Below are positions 34,176 to 48,542 of a stretch of DNA of 64,000 nucleotides, one piece after another. Position numbers and translations under genes: made by a program. The notes beneath the pieces are model-generated. The model worked only from the letters and a program-made list of their open reading frames with translations. It was not told the origin of the DNA and ran no database searches. Origin of the DNA: Colius striatus (Eukaryota > Chordata > Aves > Coliiformes > Coliidae). How positions within the stretch are numbered: the stretch's first letter is position 1; each line of letters begins with the position of its first letter. Where the stretch lies: the NCBI RefSeq assembly GCF_028858725.1, contig NC_084773.1:7368350-7432349 (forward strand), read 5' to 3'.

Positions 34176-37100
34176 ATGGGCTCGGATAAGCGGTGAGCGT
34201 GGGTAGGAGGCTAGGGGAGGGACGGGGAGGGGGCGGGCGGCCACGCGGGGAGGGCGATGGCGAGGGGTCGCCATGGTGGGGGTCGCCGCGGGCTTTTCTC
34301 CGTCTGAGCTCGGCCCCGTGTTGTGCCCCGCAGTGTGAGCAGGACGGAGCGGAGCGGCCGCTACGGCTCCATTGTGGAGAGGGAGGACCGCGATGAGCGG
34401 GAGTCGCGGAGCCGGCGCAGGGATGACTACAAGCGCTCCAGCGAGGAGCGGCGCGGTGACCGCTACGATGACTACCGCGACTACGACAGCCGCGACTATG
34501 ACAGCCGAGACTACGACAGCCGCGACAGCCGGGACTGCCGCGACTACGACAGCCGCGACTACGACAGCCGCGATAGCCGGGACTGCCGAGACTACGACAG
34601 CCGCGATAGCCGGGACTGCCGGGACTACGACAGCCGCGATTGCCGGGACTACGACAGCCGCGACAGCCGAGACTACGATTGCCGGGACTACGACAGCCGG
34701 GACTGCCGCGACTACGACAGTCGCGACAGCCGAGACTACGACAGCCGAGACTATGACAGAGACTACGATAGCCGCGATTACGATAGCCCGGAGGTGAGCG
34801 GGGCGAGCCGGGCCGGGGTGGGCGCGGTGGGCTCCCTGCCGAGCCGAGGGCTCGCTGCCAGCTCTCCCGGGGCCGGGAACCCGGGGCTGTGGCCGGGAGG
34901 AGGCGAGCGGCGGGAGGCTGAGCTCGGCGTTGTGCCCGAGCCCCCGAGGAACGGGCGTTGCGGGGCGTTGGGCTGCGCGGTTAACTGCGGGCTCTGCCTC
35001 CCCAGCGGGAGCGAGAGCGCAGGAACAGCGACAAGTCAGAAGATGGCTACCACTCCGATGGCGACTACGGGGAGCACGACTACAGGAACGACATTAACGA
35101 TGAGAAAGAAAGCAAAACCATCATGTTACGGGGCCTTCCCATCACGGTTACAGAGAACGATGTGAGTAGGCAGAGAGCTGGGCTCCGCTTTCCTTGCGCC
35201 CCCGGGAGTTCAGCCCCGGGTCTGTGCCGTAGTGGCTGCTGCCATTTTGTTGAGAGCTGCATCATGGTGGCCCCGTCGCAGCGTTGCTGGTCGAGCTGCC
35301 ATTTTGAATCCTGAAAGGATTGAAACTGCCACTGTTAAGTAACAGAGGTCAGTTGAATGTTAACCGTTTCCTTTCAGCAAGAACGATCTGTTTTCATGCC
35401 TGTTGGGGTGCTTTCCCTAAGAGCTGTTTTTAATCCACCTTCTCTTTTCTGCCTTTTGGTATAGGAGGGAAGAAGCAGGGTTTTTTTTTCCTTCTCCCCA
35501 CCCCCGGGGGAGGGGAGAGGGAGGCAGAGAGGAGGTACTTGAATTTTTGCAGGTCTTTATTGAGGCCTTAAGTTCTGCCTGGTGGGGTTACACCCAGACA
35601 CAAGGCACAGAGCTGCTGTGTGTGGGTACAGCTGGGGAAGTCATAAAATGGCTGCTGTGGAGCCGACGGAGTGGGCACAGAGGAGCTTGGTACATACCTA
35701 TCAGACATCTTTAATAACAATAGGTTCAAGTGGACCAGCTTTGAGCTTCTTTTTATTACTTTAAAACTTTAGCTTTTCCTTGCTGGATTATTTTGATCAC
35801 CAACATAAAACCCCACAACTGTCATTTGAGGGGGAGCCCTGTAAAAGCTGAGCTCTTCCTGTTTGAAAACAAAACAGACCCCGCTTTGGCCTCTGAGGAT
35901 AGTTTCAGTTATTTCTGCAATGGAATTCTTATTTGCCTTCCCTCTAATATTCAGTGTCATTATAGTCATGGTATGCTGGTCTAATATATTCCTAAGTGCT
36001 TGATAAAGTGTAGTCATCCAAATGAGACAGCCCAGTCAGATATTACACAGAGCATTTCAGAACAGATTTGCTTCTGAGATACTAATATTGTAGCTCACAA
36101 TTGTGTAAATGACAGTAGCATAATTTGTGGGGTAGGCGATGCATCTTAGATCTGGTTTTTTTCTCAGCATTGCTAATCTTCTGAACATGACTTGGACACT
36201 TCAGGTTGTGTACATAACTTTCAGCTTTTTCTTACTTACTTTTCCATGAAAAAAAGCTGCTTGCACTGAACATGTCAGTTCCAGGCAGCGAGTGGGCAGG
36301 TTAGATTAGTTTTGAGTCTGCTGAGCAGCCCTTTTGTATGTAATGATTGAATTCTGTGAGAGCTGCTGAGAAACCTCTTTTTTGTTCTCTGCTCTGACTT
36401 TTGGAGCTTTTTTTTCCCCTCCATCCCTGTCCACAGTAATTTACATAGCCTGGGCCTCATCTTAAGCAGCTTTGTTGTGGCTGAAGACCTGGTGACTTTT
36501 AGCTTTGTCTTTGATAAATCTACTTTATCTCTTGAAAAGCATAAGGGGAACTGTTGAGAATGAGAACTGCAACGTGAGGCTTAAGAACACACACGTCATG
36601 GGGCTTCCCAGTGTAGTATTCTTTGCCAGGAGCCGGAGATGTTTAGATAGGTAGGGAGAGAGATGCTACAGTGTTCTTTATAAAAAGCAAGGACAGTATT
36701 GGTCAAACCTTGCCCAAACAGCCTTGGAACACAAACCCATAGGGGATCAAGTTCTGAAGTGAAGCTGGTTTAGCATAGCAGAGGACTGTGTGGGTTCTCT
36801 AGTGCTCATCACTCTCCTGTGAGGTTCTCTGTAAGGATTTTCTTTTTCTCTTGAGAGTGCTGGGGATGTGATGTTTCTGTGTACCTCTCACATGTACCCT
36901 AAGGTAGGTTACTGCTGTGACTGGTCCTGGCTGTCTGCCCAGATGTGCAAATTTAACTCTCGCTAAAATCTCATGCAGATTCGGGAGCTCATTGAGTCCT
37001 TCGAAGGTCCTCAGCCTGCAGACGTGAGGCTGATGAAACGAAAGACAGGTGAGAGCTCTTAATCCAGTTTTTGACATCACCTTCCTCTTCCCCAGCCCAA

Positions 37101-40100
37101 AAGAGTATCCAGAATTGTCCCCAAACTGCAAGCACATGCCATAAAAAAACAAACCAAAACAAAAAGAGGTTTGCCATGGCTAAGGAATGTGGCTTTTTGG
37201 AAGACTTTTAGATAGCTGTTCCACATGTTAAAAGAAGTCTGTCTACAGGGGGTTTTGTTAACAGGTATTGGTAAGTAATAATAGTGTAAACCCTTTTAAT
37301 AGCGTGTAGTCTGTTGCATGGTTACCCTTAAACGTGGATTCCAGTGGAGTGAAATGTAGCCAGTTCAGGGAGCTTGGTTCCTTGCCATGGCAAAATAACG
37401 AGCAGATCCCAGCAGTTGACGTCGCATTTGTAAAGCTGCTTTGTCATGAAGTAATGAAGCAGTTGGAGAGAGATTCACCTGTTTTAAAGGAACTGACTAA
37501 CACAAGTATCCCGTCTATATCTGAATGCTGTCTCTAGGTGTAAGCCGTGGTTTCGCCTTCGTGGAGTTTTATCACTTTCAAGATGCTACCAGCTGGATGG
37601 AAGCCAATCAGGTTGCTTCACTCACCAAGTCTAGATATTCCTGAAAATGGAACAAGTCTGTACAGTTTTAAAAACAAAAAAAAAAAGGAAAAAGAGGTGG
37701 AAGGAGTGGTTTGTTCCATAACAGTGATTTAAAAGAATAAAAAGCTTTGTATGTATTAAAATAACAACAAGACAAAGTGTTGGGTAGAACTGGAGGAGAA
37801 AACTGGCTCTTCTAAGCACTCCCTGGTAAAAGGTGCCACTCTTAAATGACTTGGTTTGGATTTAGTTGGCTCGTGAAGCTTTAGCAAGTAATCCTTAGAA
37901 AATGCTAACTTATTTCCACGTGGCATTTCCTCCTCTGTTGCCAGAGAGAGCACTAGATCTCTGCATCACAGTGGCATTAACCGTGGAAGAGAAGAGTTGG
38001 TTCATGGCAACTGTGTGTTCCCCCAGTTAACGAGGGGTAACTGGCTCTTCTGGAGCAAAAGAATGTTTATTCCAGCTAAATTTGGTAGAGAGCGAGTTCT
38101 GGCATATGTTACGCTCTGTACTTTGGCTTTTTTGGAGTGTGGCTTGATGAGGAGCCAGAATGCAGCGACTCCTGTAGTTGCTTTTCCTGCTGCGCCACAA
38201 ACAGTTCCACTTGCTCCTTTTTGAATAGTCATCATCTGGTTTAACAACAGAGCTTACAAATACTCTCAAAGGGAGCAAAGTGTATCAAGCTGGCTTGTTT
38301 CTGTACAAGTGAGTGAGAAGGTGCCTGGGCAGGATGAGGAGTGCTGTTCCACTTGGTTGGCTCAGGCCTAAGGACCTGGCACCGTGGCGGGGTTCAGGGT
38401 CAGTTCCAGCAGATGGAGCTTGTCGTGTGCCTCACGCTGGAGTGGGGTTTCACATGCCCCATGCCATGAGTGATATCCCCAGCCAGAGAGCAGCGTTCAG
38501 ATTCTGTGTCCCTGATGTGCTGCTCAGTAGGGTTGGTGGACGCAGCAGAAAGATTTGTACCTATTTGAGCCTATTTTCAGAAGCGAGATAGTTTTAATAT
38601 ATACAAAGCTATACTGATGCATAATTTATTGAGCATATTCAAATTCACTCCAGTAACCAGCCACCCTAGTAGTAGGGAAAACATAAAATATCCCCAGCAG
38701 CCCAGTTGCTGACTGTTAGATGAAAAGACTGATGTATTGCAACTATGCCAGCAGCTTTGTTTCTGTGTGCATATCCAGTGAATGCTGGGCCCTCCAACCC
38801 TCCCTCCTGCCGGTAGGAGAAATGGCTTTGCCCTATTTAGTTGTGCAGAATGTGAGAGCCTTATTCATGCCACATGCTAGATCCGTGTCAGACCCTGTTA
38901 CCAGAAAAGCCACCAGTCCTGGCACTGCTGTGGTACCTCTGCAGTAAGCCAGCCTGCTCTAAAAATAATGCTTCTATCCAAATGTCAGGGGTTTGGCCTC
39001 TAATCAGGTGCTTCCTCAGATGTGCTTCCACCTGTTTGACTAAAGTATGTTGATGGCCATATTTTGAAAGGGCATTCTGCATACCCACACTTGGCAAAGT
39101 GTGAGGCTGAGAGTCAAGGCTTCTTAAACAGGTGTAAACTCCTAACTCCTCTGAAGTCAGAGTGAGAGGACGTGCTGAAAGCATGATGGAACTTTTCCTA
39201 CCACCGGAGAAGCTTCACTCGCAGTCTAGTTACTGGTTTTTTGGAGAGCTCCTGCCTGAATGAAGAACACAAACCTCTCGTGCAGGCTTCCAATTGAACT
39301 GATGCATTAGTCAAAGGAAACCACTCTGAGTTACATTTCGGTTGATGGCACTTGTAATCCAGCCTCTGAGAAGTCTAAGGAGGGTCCCTTTGGGAGGAAA
39401 TTACTGTATTTTCAGAGGGACACTTCTGAAGAAAGTGCTTGGAAAAGTAATCCAAATGTGGTTGTTAAAGGTCTGGGGTATTTGGAGTAGGGGAAGAAGT
39501 GAAGCAGTTACCTAAGGACATGTTTAAAGTCGCTCAGTGCTATACCAGATGTGAATAGAAATGTGGGGGCAAAGAGACTCCTGTGTCAATCCTGAAGGCA
39601 GCAGGTTAGGACTTTGTCTCCTTGGAGACACTCCTGGTTCCATGTCAGCGTTTAGTGTTTGGCAGCTTTTTCAACACTCCCTGATTCCGTTGATCTTTGC
39701 TCCACATCCCATTCTCTTACTGCCCTCGTCCTCCTCTCTGCAGGATTGGATGGGCAGGGTGTAGGTGGCGGTGGTTGTCCTCCACATCCTCCCCATATGT
39801 TGTCCATTTAATTCAGGAGCACTGATTCCTCCGAAGGGTGCTCTGCCATGGGAAAATGCACATGTGTGCCTCGATACAGGAATGACTGAAACCACTTTTT
39901 TTACAGAAAAAGCTGGTGATTCAAGGGAAGCAGATTGCCATGCACTACAGCAACCCCAGGCCTAAATTCGAGGACTGGCTCTGCAACAAGGTACGGTGCA
40001 TGTTTTTGTTGGAGGGGATTTGTCTTTGCCTCAGTGGTTTAAACAAGGTGATGCATGACTCAGACACACTCCGGCTGCTGGTCCGTGTGGCATCATGGGA

Positions 40101-43100
40101 AGAGCAAGAGGCAGGAAATAAAAGGTTTTGCAGCTCTGGTGGCAGAGGCGTTGCCCTGCGAGACACAGTGACCTGTATTACGATATGAAGCTGTTAGGTG
40201 ATGGCTAACAATGTTGAGTTGCTGCTGCTCTGCTGCGTACCCCTGCGAACCCTGTCTTGGACACTCCCTCCCTAGAAGAGGAAGTTGGTGAAGACCAGGC
40301 TGTTCTGTCAGGCTTTAACTATTCTTTTTCCCCATAAAGATACCTTGTTTTCCAGCCCATGCTGTACCTCAGCATTGTGCTTTTTGAAGTACTTGCTATG
40401 CCTGGGATTTTAGGTTGAAAACCACATAGTGCACATAACTGATTCAGGAGGACTGGGGAAGAGCTGGCTGGATGTTCTCCAGAGCAGCTGTCGCATGCAC
40501 AAGGGCGGCTTCAGCTGCCCTCAGTGACTCTGGTGGGTTTGGCATCGTTCTTTGACTTGTTGTGAACGTCCAGTTTTCATTGTTGTACAGCAGGTGCCAG
40601 TGTTGTTACAAAATCACCCGAGTTCTTACCAGGCTTCTCTTGTTCATTGCAGTGCTGCCTTTACAACTTCAGAAGGAGGCTAAAATGCTTCCGCTGTGGA
40701 GCAGACAAATTCGGTACGTGACGTGGACCTGTGGCTGAGCTTGGTTTGGTGGGAAACTTTCTGCCCTGTGTAGGAAAGAGCTCACCGTAGGCCCTTGTGA
40801 GTCTGAATGAATGAGCCTTATCATGACTAAAATACTTTCTTCTTCCTCTGAAGATTCAGAACAGGAGGTACCACCTGGAGCAGCAGAAACCGTTCAGTCT
40901 GTGGATTATTACTGTGACAGTAAGTTCTCTTTGACTTGTATGACATTAAAGTTCACACGAGTACTAAAATCCTTCCCTGTACCTCAAACTGCCCTCTGAA
41001 GAACTTGAATTACTCCAGAGAGCATTAAGTGCACAGCTGGTGTTCTCCTTCCTCTCCTCAGCCATCATTCTCCGCAACATTGCCCCTCACACGGTGGTGG
41101 AATCCATCATGACTGCCTTGTCTCCATATGCATCTCTGGCAGTCAACAACATTCGGCTTATCAAAGACAAGCAGACTCAGCAGAACAGAGGCTTTGCGTT
41201 CGTGCAGCTGTCTTCTGCCATGGTGAGGGCCTTACTGATGTGTTTCTGCAGCTGAATGTTTCAGAGCCTTTCATCATCAGCTGCAGTTCAAAGGAAGGGG
41301 GTGGAATGTTGTGAGCACTTTAGAAGGCTGTTTTTGTAGCAGAGTGCTGTTGTGGATTGAAGGCTAGCTTCACACTTGGACCACCAAAATTATGGTCTAG
41401 AGTCATACTTAGATTACAGAAAACAAGGCTTGGGCCATGTAACGTGGGAGAACGTACACAAGAGTTGGACTCCTTCCACCTTGAGAAGGGGGAGGAGGGG
41501 AATCTTGCTGCTCTCAGCAGCATCCAGTGGGAGGGTGTAGGGACAGCAGAGACATCACTCTTCTCAATAGTACATGAAGATGGGAATGTGGGCAACAGCC
41601 GTAAATTGAAACATGGGAAGTTGCAGTGAGGCACAAGGAAAACCTCTTAACTGTGAGGGAGGGCAAACATTGGCACAGGGCCCCTGACAGGGTGTAGTAT
41701 CTTCTGTTTCTGCATAAACCAAACAGCAGTGTGATCTGTTTGGATCTGCTTTAGGCAGAAGGGAACAGTTCTCTACTAGATGAAAATAGGTGCCTTGTCT
41801 CAGTCTCTGCAGACGTCTCTTTTGGAGTTACTTGGGGCAAATGTCTGCTGTAGAAAGCCAAGATTTTAGGATAGATTTGATACTCGGTGACCCAGGAAAA
41901 CCTGTGCCATTTGGGGTGTGATTGATCCCATTGAGTTCTCAGTGTGTATAGTGTGGGGAGATGGAGGTAATCGCACAGCTTTAGCTGCTCTGACTGTTGT
42001 ATGTGAAAAGCTGGAGCCTTGGGAACTTAAGGATCCTCCTCAGTAACCTGCCTGTCATAATGAGGACTGTTTCCTCTTGCAGGATGCTTCTCAGCTGCTG
42101 CAGATTTTACAGAGTCTTCAGCCACCATTGAAAATCGATGGCAAAACAATTGGTGTTGACTTTGCAAAAAGTGCCAGAAAGTGAGTTGCAGTAGCAGTTA
42201 ATTACTTTTCCTTTTTCCTCTCCCATCTCTCTTGATATTTGAGGTTTATTGCTGTCACCCAGGCTTTCAAGTTTGCTGTCACTGCAAAGTTCCCCTTCCC
42301 TGACGTGTCCTGCTGTGTGCATCCTGCTCTTGGCTCTGTGTGAGGAGGGCAGCCTTTCCTACCACCCCTACTTCCTCTCTTATGAAGATAACATTTTAAC
42401 TGCTTGTGTACACAACACACTTACTTCCTTGGAGATCTGGTGACTTGTTACTGATGGTACAGCAATGAACTTCAAGTTCTTTTGCTTGCCAGGCAATGCT
42501 GTGGTTCATTCATTACAATCAAAATGTAACTGCCAAGAACTGCATGTCTGAGGGCACTCTACCTACTTCCATGCACAGGGGGAGACACTCCAGAAAGCAG
42601 CAGTGCTGACTCACATGGGTGGTATTTGTGCTTTCAGAGACTTGCTGCTCCCAGATGGTAACAGAGTCAGCGCCTTCTCTGTGGCAAGTACAGCCATTGC
42701 TGCAGCTCAGTGGTCCTCCACTCAGGTAGGATTTGGAGACGTGCTCATAGTCCTGCTTTCCTGTTAATAAAACACAGAGCATCTGATTCCACTGCTGGCC
42801 ACTTGCTTGGATGAGCTGAGCAAAGCTGCTCTGACAGGCTGGGGCCTAAGCAGTGTTGAAGTTCTTAAATGCAGTAACTTACCTGTGCCTGACAATACTT
42901 GCTCAAATTTCAGCCACAGACTGGAGAAGGCAGCACCCTTGACTACAACTACCTCCAATCTGGACAGGATGGGTACTCACAGTATGCTCAGGTTGGTAGT
43001 GCCAGTTGTGCTCTCACCAGGGTGTGTTGTAAATCTGGGCATCTGCTCATGTTGCATCATGATTCGTTTCCCTTTGCAGTACTCCCAGGATTATCAGCAG

Positions 43101-46100
43101 TACTACCAAAATCAGGGAGGAGTGTTGGACACTGACACAGCTACCATATCAGGTAGTGCTTCTGGCGTGGGGGAAGGTGCTGGTTGTAAGGATGATTTTG
43201 AAGCAGTGGTGGTTTACCTTGGCCTTTCTGTTCTTTTACTGTGTAAAGGGAGACTTGGCTGATTCTGCTCTAGTGTCTTGAGTGTTTGTTCATAGAGAAC
43301 CATAACAGATTTGTAAAGTGGACTCTTCAGTCTGTGATACAAGAGAGCAGCCTCTTCCTATTGACAAAAAGCCTTGAACTCATAAGCAGCTCTAGAGAAG
43401 TCCTCATCCCTGACAGCTGTCAGAGGCCAGGACTCACTGGCTTGGGGAGCAGAATATTTCCTCCCGAAAAGGAAACTGTTCCTTGTCAGAGTAGAAAATA
43501 CCCACTGTGTATCTGTCTCCTTTTGAACGTTTATGGCCTTGTTTGGCTGCTGGTGCTGGAATTAAGAGCTGAAATTGTAAACAAAGTAATTTTAGCCCAG
43601 GGATGAAGGGCTGTTTTACAAATTGCTTGGCTCACCCATTCTTGCTCTCTGTTGGCAGGAGCTCCAGTCACCACCACCACAGCTGCGGTCGTGTCCCAGA
43701 GCCCTCAGTTATATAACCAACAGACCAACTCACCTGACTCGCCGGTAATTGCAGTGCTCATTACTCCTTGCTTTCAGCCCCAGGGTTGTGGGGGATATTT
43801 GACTTAGCTGTGGCCTTTGCTCCTTAAAGTGGGTGGCAGAGCAATGCTGTTGAATGGCCGAGGGTTAGTCACGGTCATCTGTCCTTTCTTTCCTCTTGAT
43901 AGTTGTGTTCCTGGTTGAGGGTGGGTGCCGAGTGTCCTGTAGCTTTTGTGTGCAGGGCGTGGGCTGCTGCTGCCCTTGTTTTCTTGCACCTGGGTGGCAG
44001 ATGGCGGTTCTCATTGCTGTTCCTGGTTTGGGGATGTGTTTCAGACTCAGTCAGCGCCAGCCAGCACGAGCAGCCAGGCGCCAGCAGCCGCCCCAACCGG
44101 CGTGGTCCCCGGCAACAAGTACGGTAAGCGGGCGGGAGCTGCTCCTGGGGACGGGAGTCTGTGGCTGTGTGGCAAGAGAGAGACCTGGCTTTGGCCGAGT
44201 GCTCCATCACCATGTGTCAGGGCTGAAGCTGTCCCTGGAGAGTGTGTTCTGCACGGGTGCTTAAGAGCCCTTTACCGACGCGTCTGCTGTCGTGGCTGCT
44301 AATGCTCTCGGAGTTGTACCATGTCCCACACTTTAATTTTTTTACAGCTGTCCCTGACACTTCCACCTACCAATATGATGAATCTTCAGGATATTATTAT
44401 GATCCTATAACAGGGCTCTACTATGATCCTAATTCCCAGGTAAACACAAGTTCTTCCCACCTGTATTAACTGTTAAGGTCCGTTAGTTCCCCATCGCTCG
44501 TCGTATGAGTGAAACCACGTTTCTGAGATGCACGAGATGCCAAATGTAGCAGATGATTCTCAGCAGTGTGCCTGGGGCTGGAACTTGAGTTCCCACTGGT
44601 GTAGCCCTTCAGTTACATCTCATTGCCTTAGTTTTCCTCACAGTTTGGCCCACGTAGGATGCGTACTTGTCACAGACACTGCGATTGAGCTATTTCATTA
44701 CAGAGTGCCCAGCACTCTGGGCTCTGGTGGGTCATCTCTCAGGAGAGGCCAAAGGTTCTCTGTAATGCTGTTGGGCAGAGTGTTTGGGGACGGAGGCTTC
44801 AGCCACTTCTTGCCTTTTGACTCCTTTGTGGAGCCTGCAGAGCTTGTTTGGACTCTCCCAAGCGCCTTCCCGTGTGATGCTGTGGTGCGAGTCACATCGC
44901 TTGGCGGCCTCCTCGGATGCTTGGCTCCTGCCAGGTGTTTGACTCTCTGCCTCTCTTTTTCCCCTGGCAGTATTACTACAATGCCTTAACCCAGCAGTAC
45001 CTTTACTGGGATGGCGAGAAGGAAACCTACATGCCTGCTGCAGAAGGTATCACGTACCAACAAACAGCTACCACTACCACCACCAAAGAAGTGAAGGAGA
45101 AAAAAGAGAAGCCTAAAAGTAAAACAGCTCAACAGGTAAAAGCCAAGTGGGTTGGGAGCTGGGCTGAAGTGTTCTGTGGAATAGGATAATAGTTCTCCTT
45201 TTCCATGACAAAGGAAATCCTTTGTTATTCGGTAGGGTGCTATTTGCAGGGATTGTAGAAGGCTGGAGAGAGGTGGAGTTGGCAAGACTTCAGTGCAGAA
45301 ATAAGCTCTGCATAGGAGGGATGCATATGGAAGGGTGCCAGGACCAGTGGGAGTACAACTGAGCTGTCACTTAGAGGATTAGATTGATAAGAGGAGTTGG
45401 TACAGAAAAGCAGGCTGTAGTATCTCTGAACAGTGTACACAGGGAAACAGCTGCAGCACATCCAGTGTCCTGTGATTTAAAAAGAAAAGGTGGTGGGTTG
45501 ATGTGTTCTGGAAACTGTATGTGAGATTGAACGTGTCACAGGAGATTGATGGCTCTGAGGGGAGCTGTCTGAGCAAAGCACTCCGTGTTTCAGATTGCTA
45601 AAGACATGGAGCGCTGGGCCAAGAGTTTGAACAAGCAGAAAGAGAACTTCAAGAACAGCTTCCAGCCCCTGAGCACCAGGGAGGAGGAGCGGAAGGAGTC
45701 AGCGGCTGCAGACGCGGGCTTTGCCCTCTTTGAGAAGAAGGTGAGGGTGGGTGGGTGAGTGCTGGCACCCAGCAGGGTGGGCATGGCAGCGAGCTCGGTG
45801 CTCACAGTGTTCTCTCCTCCAGGGAGCTCTGTCTGAGAGGCAGCAGATCTTGCCAGAGGTGTTGAAAAACGGGGACGATGAAAATCCGCTGAAGGTGAGG
45901 ATGAGATACACAACAGGTGTTCCCAAAGGTTACTGCTATAGCACTTTAGAGAGATCTGCCAGGTACTTGCCTTCCAATCTGATTTTCCTGAGCATCATGT
46001 GCAGAAGACTGGTGGTTCCAGTGACTGAGATAGGCTGAGGAAAGCTGCCATTCCTTCTAGCCTCAGGAGCTCTATTGAGGTTTTGAGGCTTCCAGAAACA

Positions 46101-48542
46101 CTGTTCTCATATTATTGTTTGGTGAGTGAGAACCACGTCTCGCTGCTGCTGTGTCACGTCAGGCTTCTGAGCTGCATTGCACCCTCAGTAAAGAAGCAGT
46201 GATCCCCTTCCTGTGCAGTGCACACATGGACAGCCTCTGTGTTCCCCTTCTGGGCTCTCTGAGCTGTGGTGACACTGTTGCGCTGCCCTGTTGTAGGAGC
46301 TTCCAGCAGCGCTTGTCTTAGAGTCGTGAGGCTCAGACTGAACCTCTTGCTTTTTGAAGCCCTTCTGAGAGTTGTGTGGGTCCTGCTGCATCCAGTCTCA
46401 GGCCCCCACTGTAAAGAAGAGTTGGGACTGGGTTCTGGCACAAAGTTGGTTGATTACAGCTCAGCCTGGAACCAAGGGATGCCCGGGTCATTACATCTTG
46501 ACAGTCTAGGTTGCCTTCTGGTGATGACCCCATACAGTTGTGATACCTAAGTCTGGAGTCCTCTTGTTCCTTTCTGTGTCTCCAGCTTTTGTTCTCTCGT
46601 GTCTTTCTCATGCAGATGTAAAGCCCCTTACTTTACCTGCACTTGGGTGTGGTCAAGTGTTGCCAGTCTTACTGTTACCAGTCCTTAGTTGACTTCAGGC
46701 ACTGTGATTACCTCACTCTTGTAGTTTAGCTCCAGACTACAGACTTAGATCAGTTTTCAGCTTTAGCAAGTCTCAACTGATCCTGATTTCCCACAATTGT
46801 AATGTTTTACAATGGAGTTACTCTGATTCCAACCATCCCCTTCACACTGTCCCTTCCTTCCCAGCGTGGCCTGGTGGCTGCTTACAGTGGTGACAGCGAT
46901 AACGATGAGGACTTACTGGAGAGGATGGAAAATGAGGAGGAGAAGCTGACTGACTGGAAGAAGATGGCTTGTCTACTCTGCAGGAGGCAGTTCCCCAACA
47001 AAGACGCGCTGATTCGGCACCAGCAGCTCTCTGACTTGCACAAGGTAATTGTGCTGTGCTGTCAGGAACACGCTTGTGGCCGTCTGTGTATAACATGATG
47101 TGCTGCTGGTGACAAGACTCTTCCTCCTAAAGTACAAATAGCTGCAGGTGGATTGTTGCTCTCCCTGAAGTCAGCTCCATGGGTAAGAGGAGCTGTTGTG
47201 CATTTCATGTTGTTAATGTGACTCTCTTTGTGTTTCAGCAAAACATGGATATCTACAGGAGATCAAAGCTTTCAGAGCAGGAGCTTGAAGCCTTGGAGCT
47301 GCGTGAGAGAGAGGTCAGTGTTGAGAAGTGGGAAACCTGCCCTGGTGATCTGTTGAGCTCTCCTTACCCCGACACACCTTGGGAGAAGGTGTAAGCCAGA
47401 CCCCCATGGGTTGAGGTTCAGAGCTGTTGTGTCCAGGGAGAGAAATGTCCTCAGGGAGGGTTAGTGCCAGCTCCAGCTCTGGGCTGCTGGACTGGACCAG
47501 AGCCCTTGTAGTGGCAGTTGGCAGCTGACCCAGCTGCTCTTGGACTGCTCCCACCATGGGACACGTTCTGCTGCATGCCACGGACTTGTTTGAGTTCTCC
47601 CTTCTGTGGTGAACTGCTTTCTACAGCAGCTGGCATTTAGCTCACACCCATGGCTCAAAGACCAACCAGGTTGTCCTTGAATGAAGTGCTTATCGTGGCT
47701 TCCTCACGCAGATGAAGTACAGAGACCGAGCAGCGGAGCGGCGGGAGAAGTACGGCATCCCGGAGCCGCCCGAGCCCAAGCGCAAGAAGGCCTACGACGC
47801 CGGCACAGTGTATGTACCCAGAGCCCCAGCCCGGGCTGCCAGTGCCACGGCCACCTGGGGCACCTGGGTCACTGCTGCCCTCTCCTGTCCCCGCAGGAAC
47901 TACGAGCAGCCCACCAAAGACGGCCTCGACAACAGTAATATAGGCAACAAGATGCTGCAGGCCATGGGCTGGAGGGAAGGTTCAGGCTTGGGAAGGAAGT
48001 GCCAGGGCATCACTGCGCCCATTGAGGTGAGTGGAGATGGGTGCTTCCCTCCTGAGGTTCGGGGCTCTTTCGGTTCAACCCAGAAGCTGTCATTGCTGAG
48101 GATTTCCTGGGGAAGAAGCCGTGCCATCCACAGCAGAGCTGTGTCTGCTTTGGGATGCCAGAGCTGGGGCTGGAGGCAGGCAGAGCTGCATTTCCACAGC
48201 TCCTGAGGTGCTGCTGGGGCTTGCTGCCCTCCCTGCAGCCCTTGGCCTCCCACCCTGGGCTGTGCTGTCAGGAGCCAATTCTGTGAAGCTTCCTCCAGCC
48301 GCCGGCGCGGTGGAAGCAGGCCGGAGCCGGCGGGCTGTCTGTTTCTGGCTGCGGGGCGTCCCTGGAGGAGCCGGGAGCCCTGGCTGCAGAGCTGGAGCCC
48401 GTCCCTTGCCTTGCAGGCGCAGGTGCGGATGCGAGGGGCCGGCCTGGGAGCCAAGGGCAGCTCCTACGGTGTGTCCACGGCAGACTCGTACAAGGACGCG
48501 GTGCGCAAGGCCATGTTCGCCCGCTTCACCGAGATGGAGTAG
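34176..48542 (+). CDS. RBM5: RBM5, complete, 24 coding exons, with N-terminal repeat expansion
   Basis: Nuclear splicing regulator (FAS, caspase-2 in mammals). Exons: 34176-34192, 34334-34793, 35006-35161, 36979-37048, 37538-37611, 39907-39990, 40653-40713, 40854-40919, 41062-41222, 42083-42180, 42638-42725, 42914-42991, 43080-43152, 43659-43744, 44045-44123, 44348-44439, 44971-45135, 45594-45740, 45823-45894, 46865-47044, 47239-47313, 47712-47809, 47897-48026, 48417-48542. Every junction is GT-AG and in phase, about 911 residues (human 815). Domains in order: RS/RD-rich N terminus, RRM1 ([17 protein letters not shown]), RanBP2-type zinc finger ([13 protein letters not shown]), RRM2 ([16 protein letters not shown]), OCRE tyrosine repeats, C2H2 finger ([16 protein letters not shown]), G-patch ([10 protein letters not shown]). 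The extra length lies in exon 2. The C terminus FARFTEME is identical to human. Confidence 0.98.
34474..34788 (+). repeat. RBM5: In-frame 15-bp repeat in RBM5 exon 2 encoding (Y-D-S-R-D)n
   Basis: About 300 bases of GACTACGACAGCCGC-type units and shortened variants. They encode runs of RDYDS with interspersed RDSRD and RDCRD, inserted between DYRDYDS and the conserved PE at the exon end. Human RBM5 has a single RDYDSPE here. Few silent differences between units indicate recent expansion or homogenisation. The array is in multiples of three and ends at an intact donor (GAG|GTGAGC). Confidence 0.95.
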
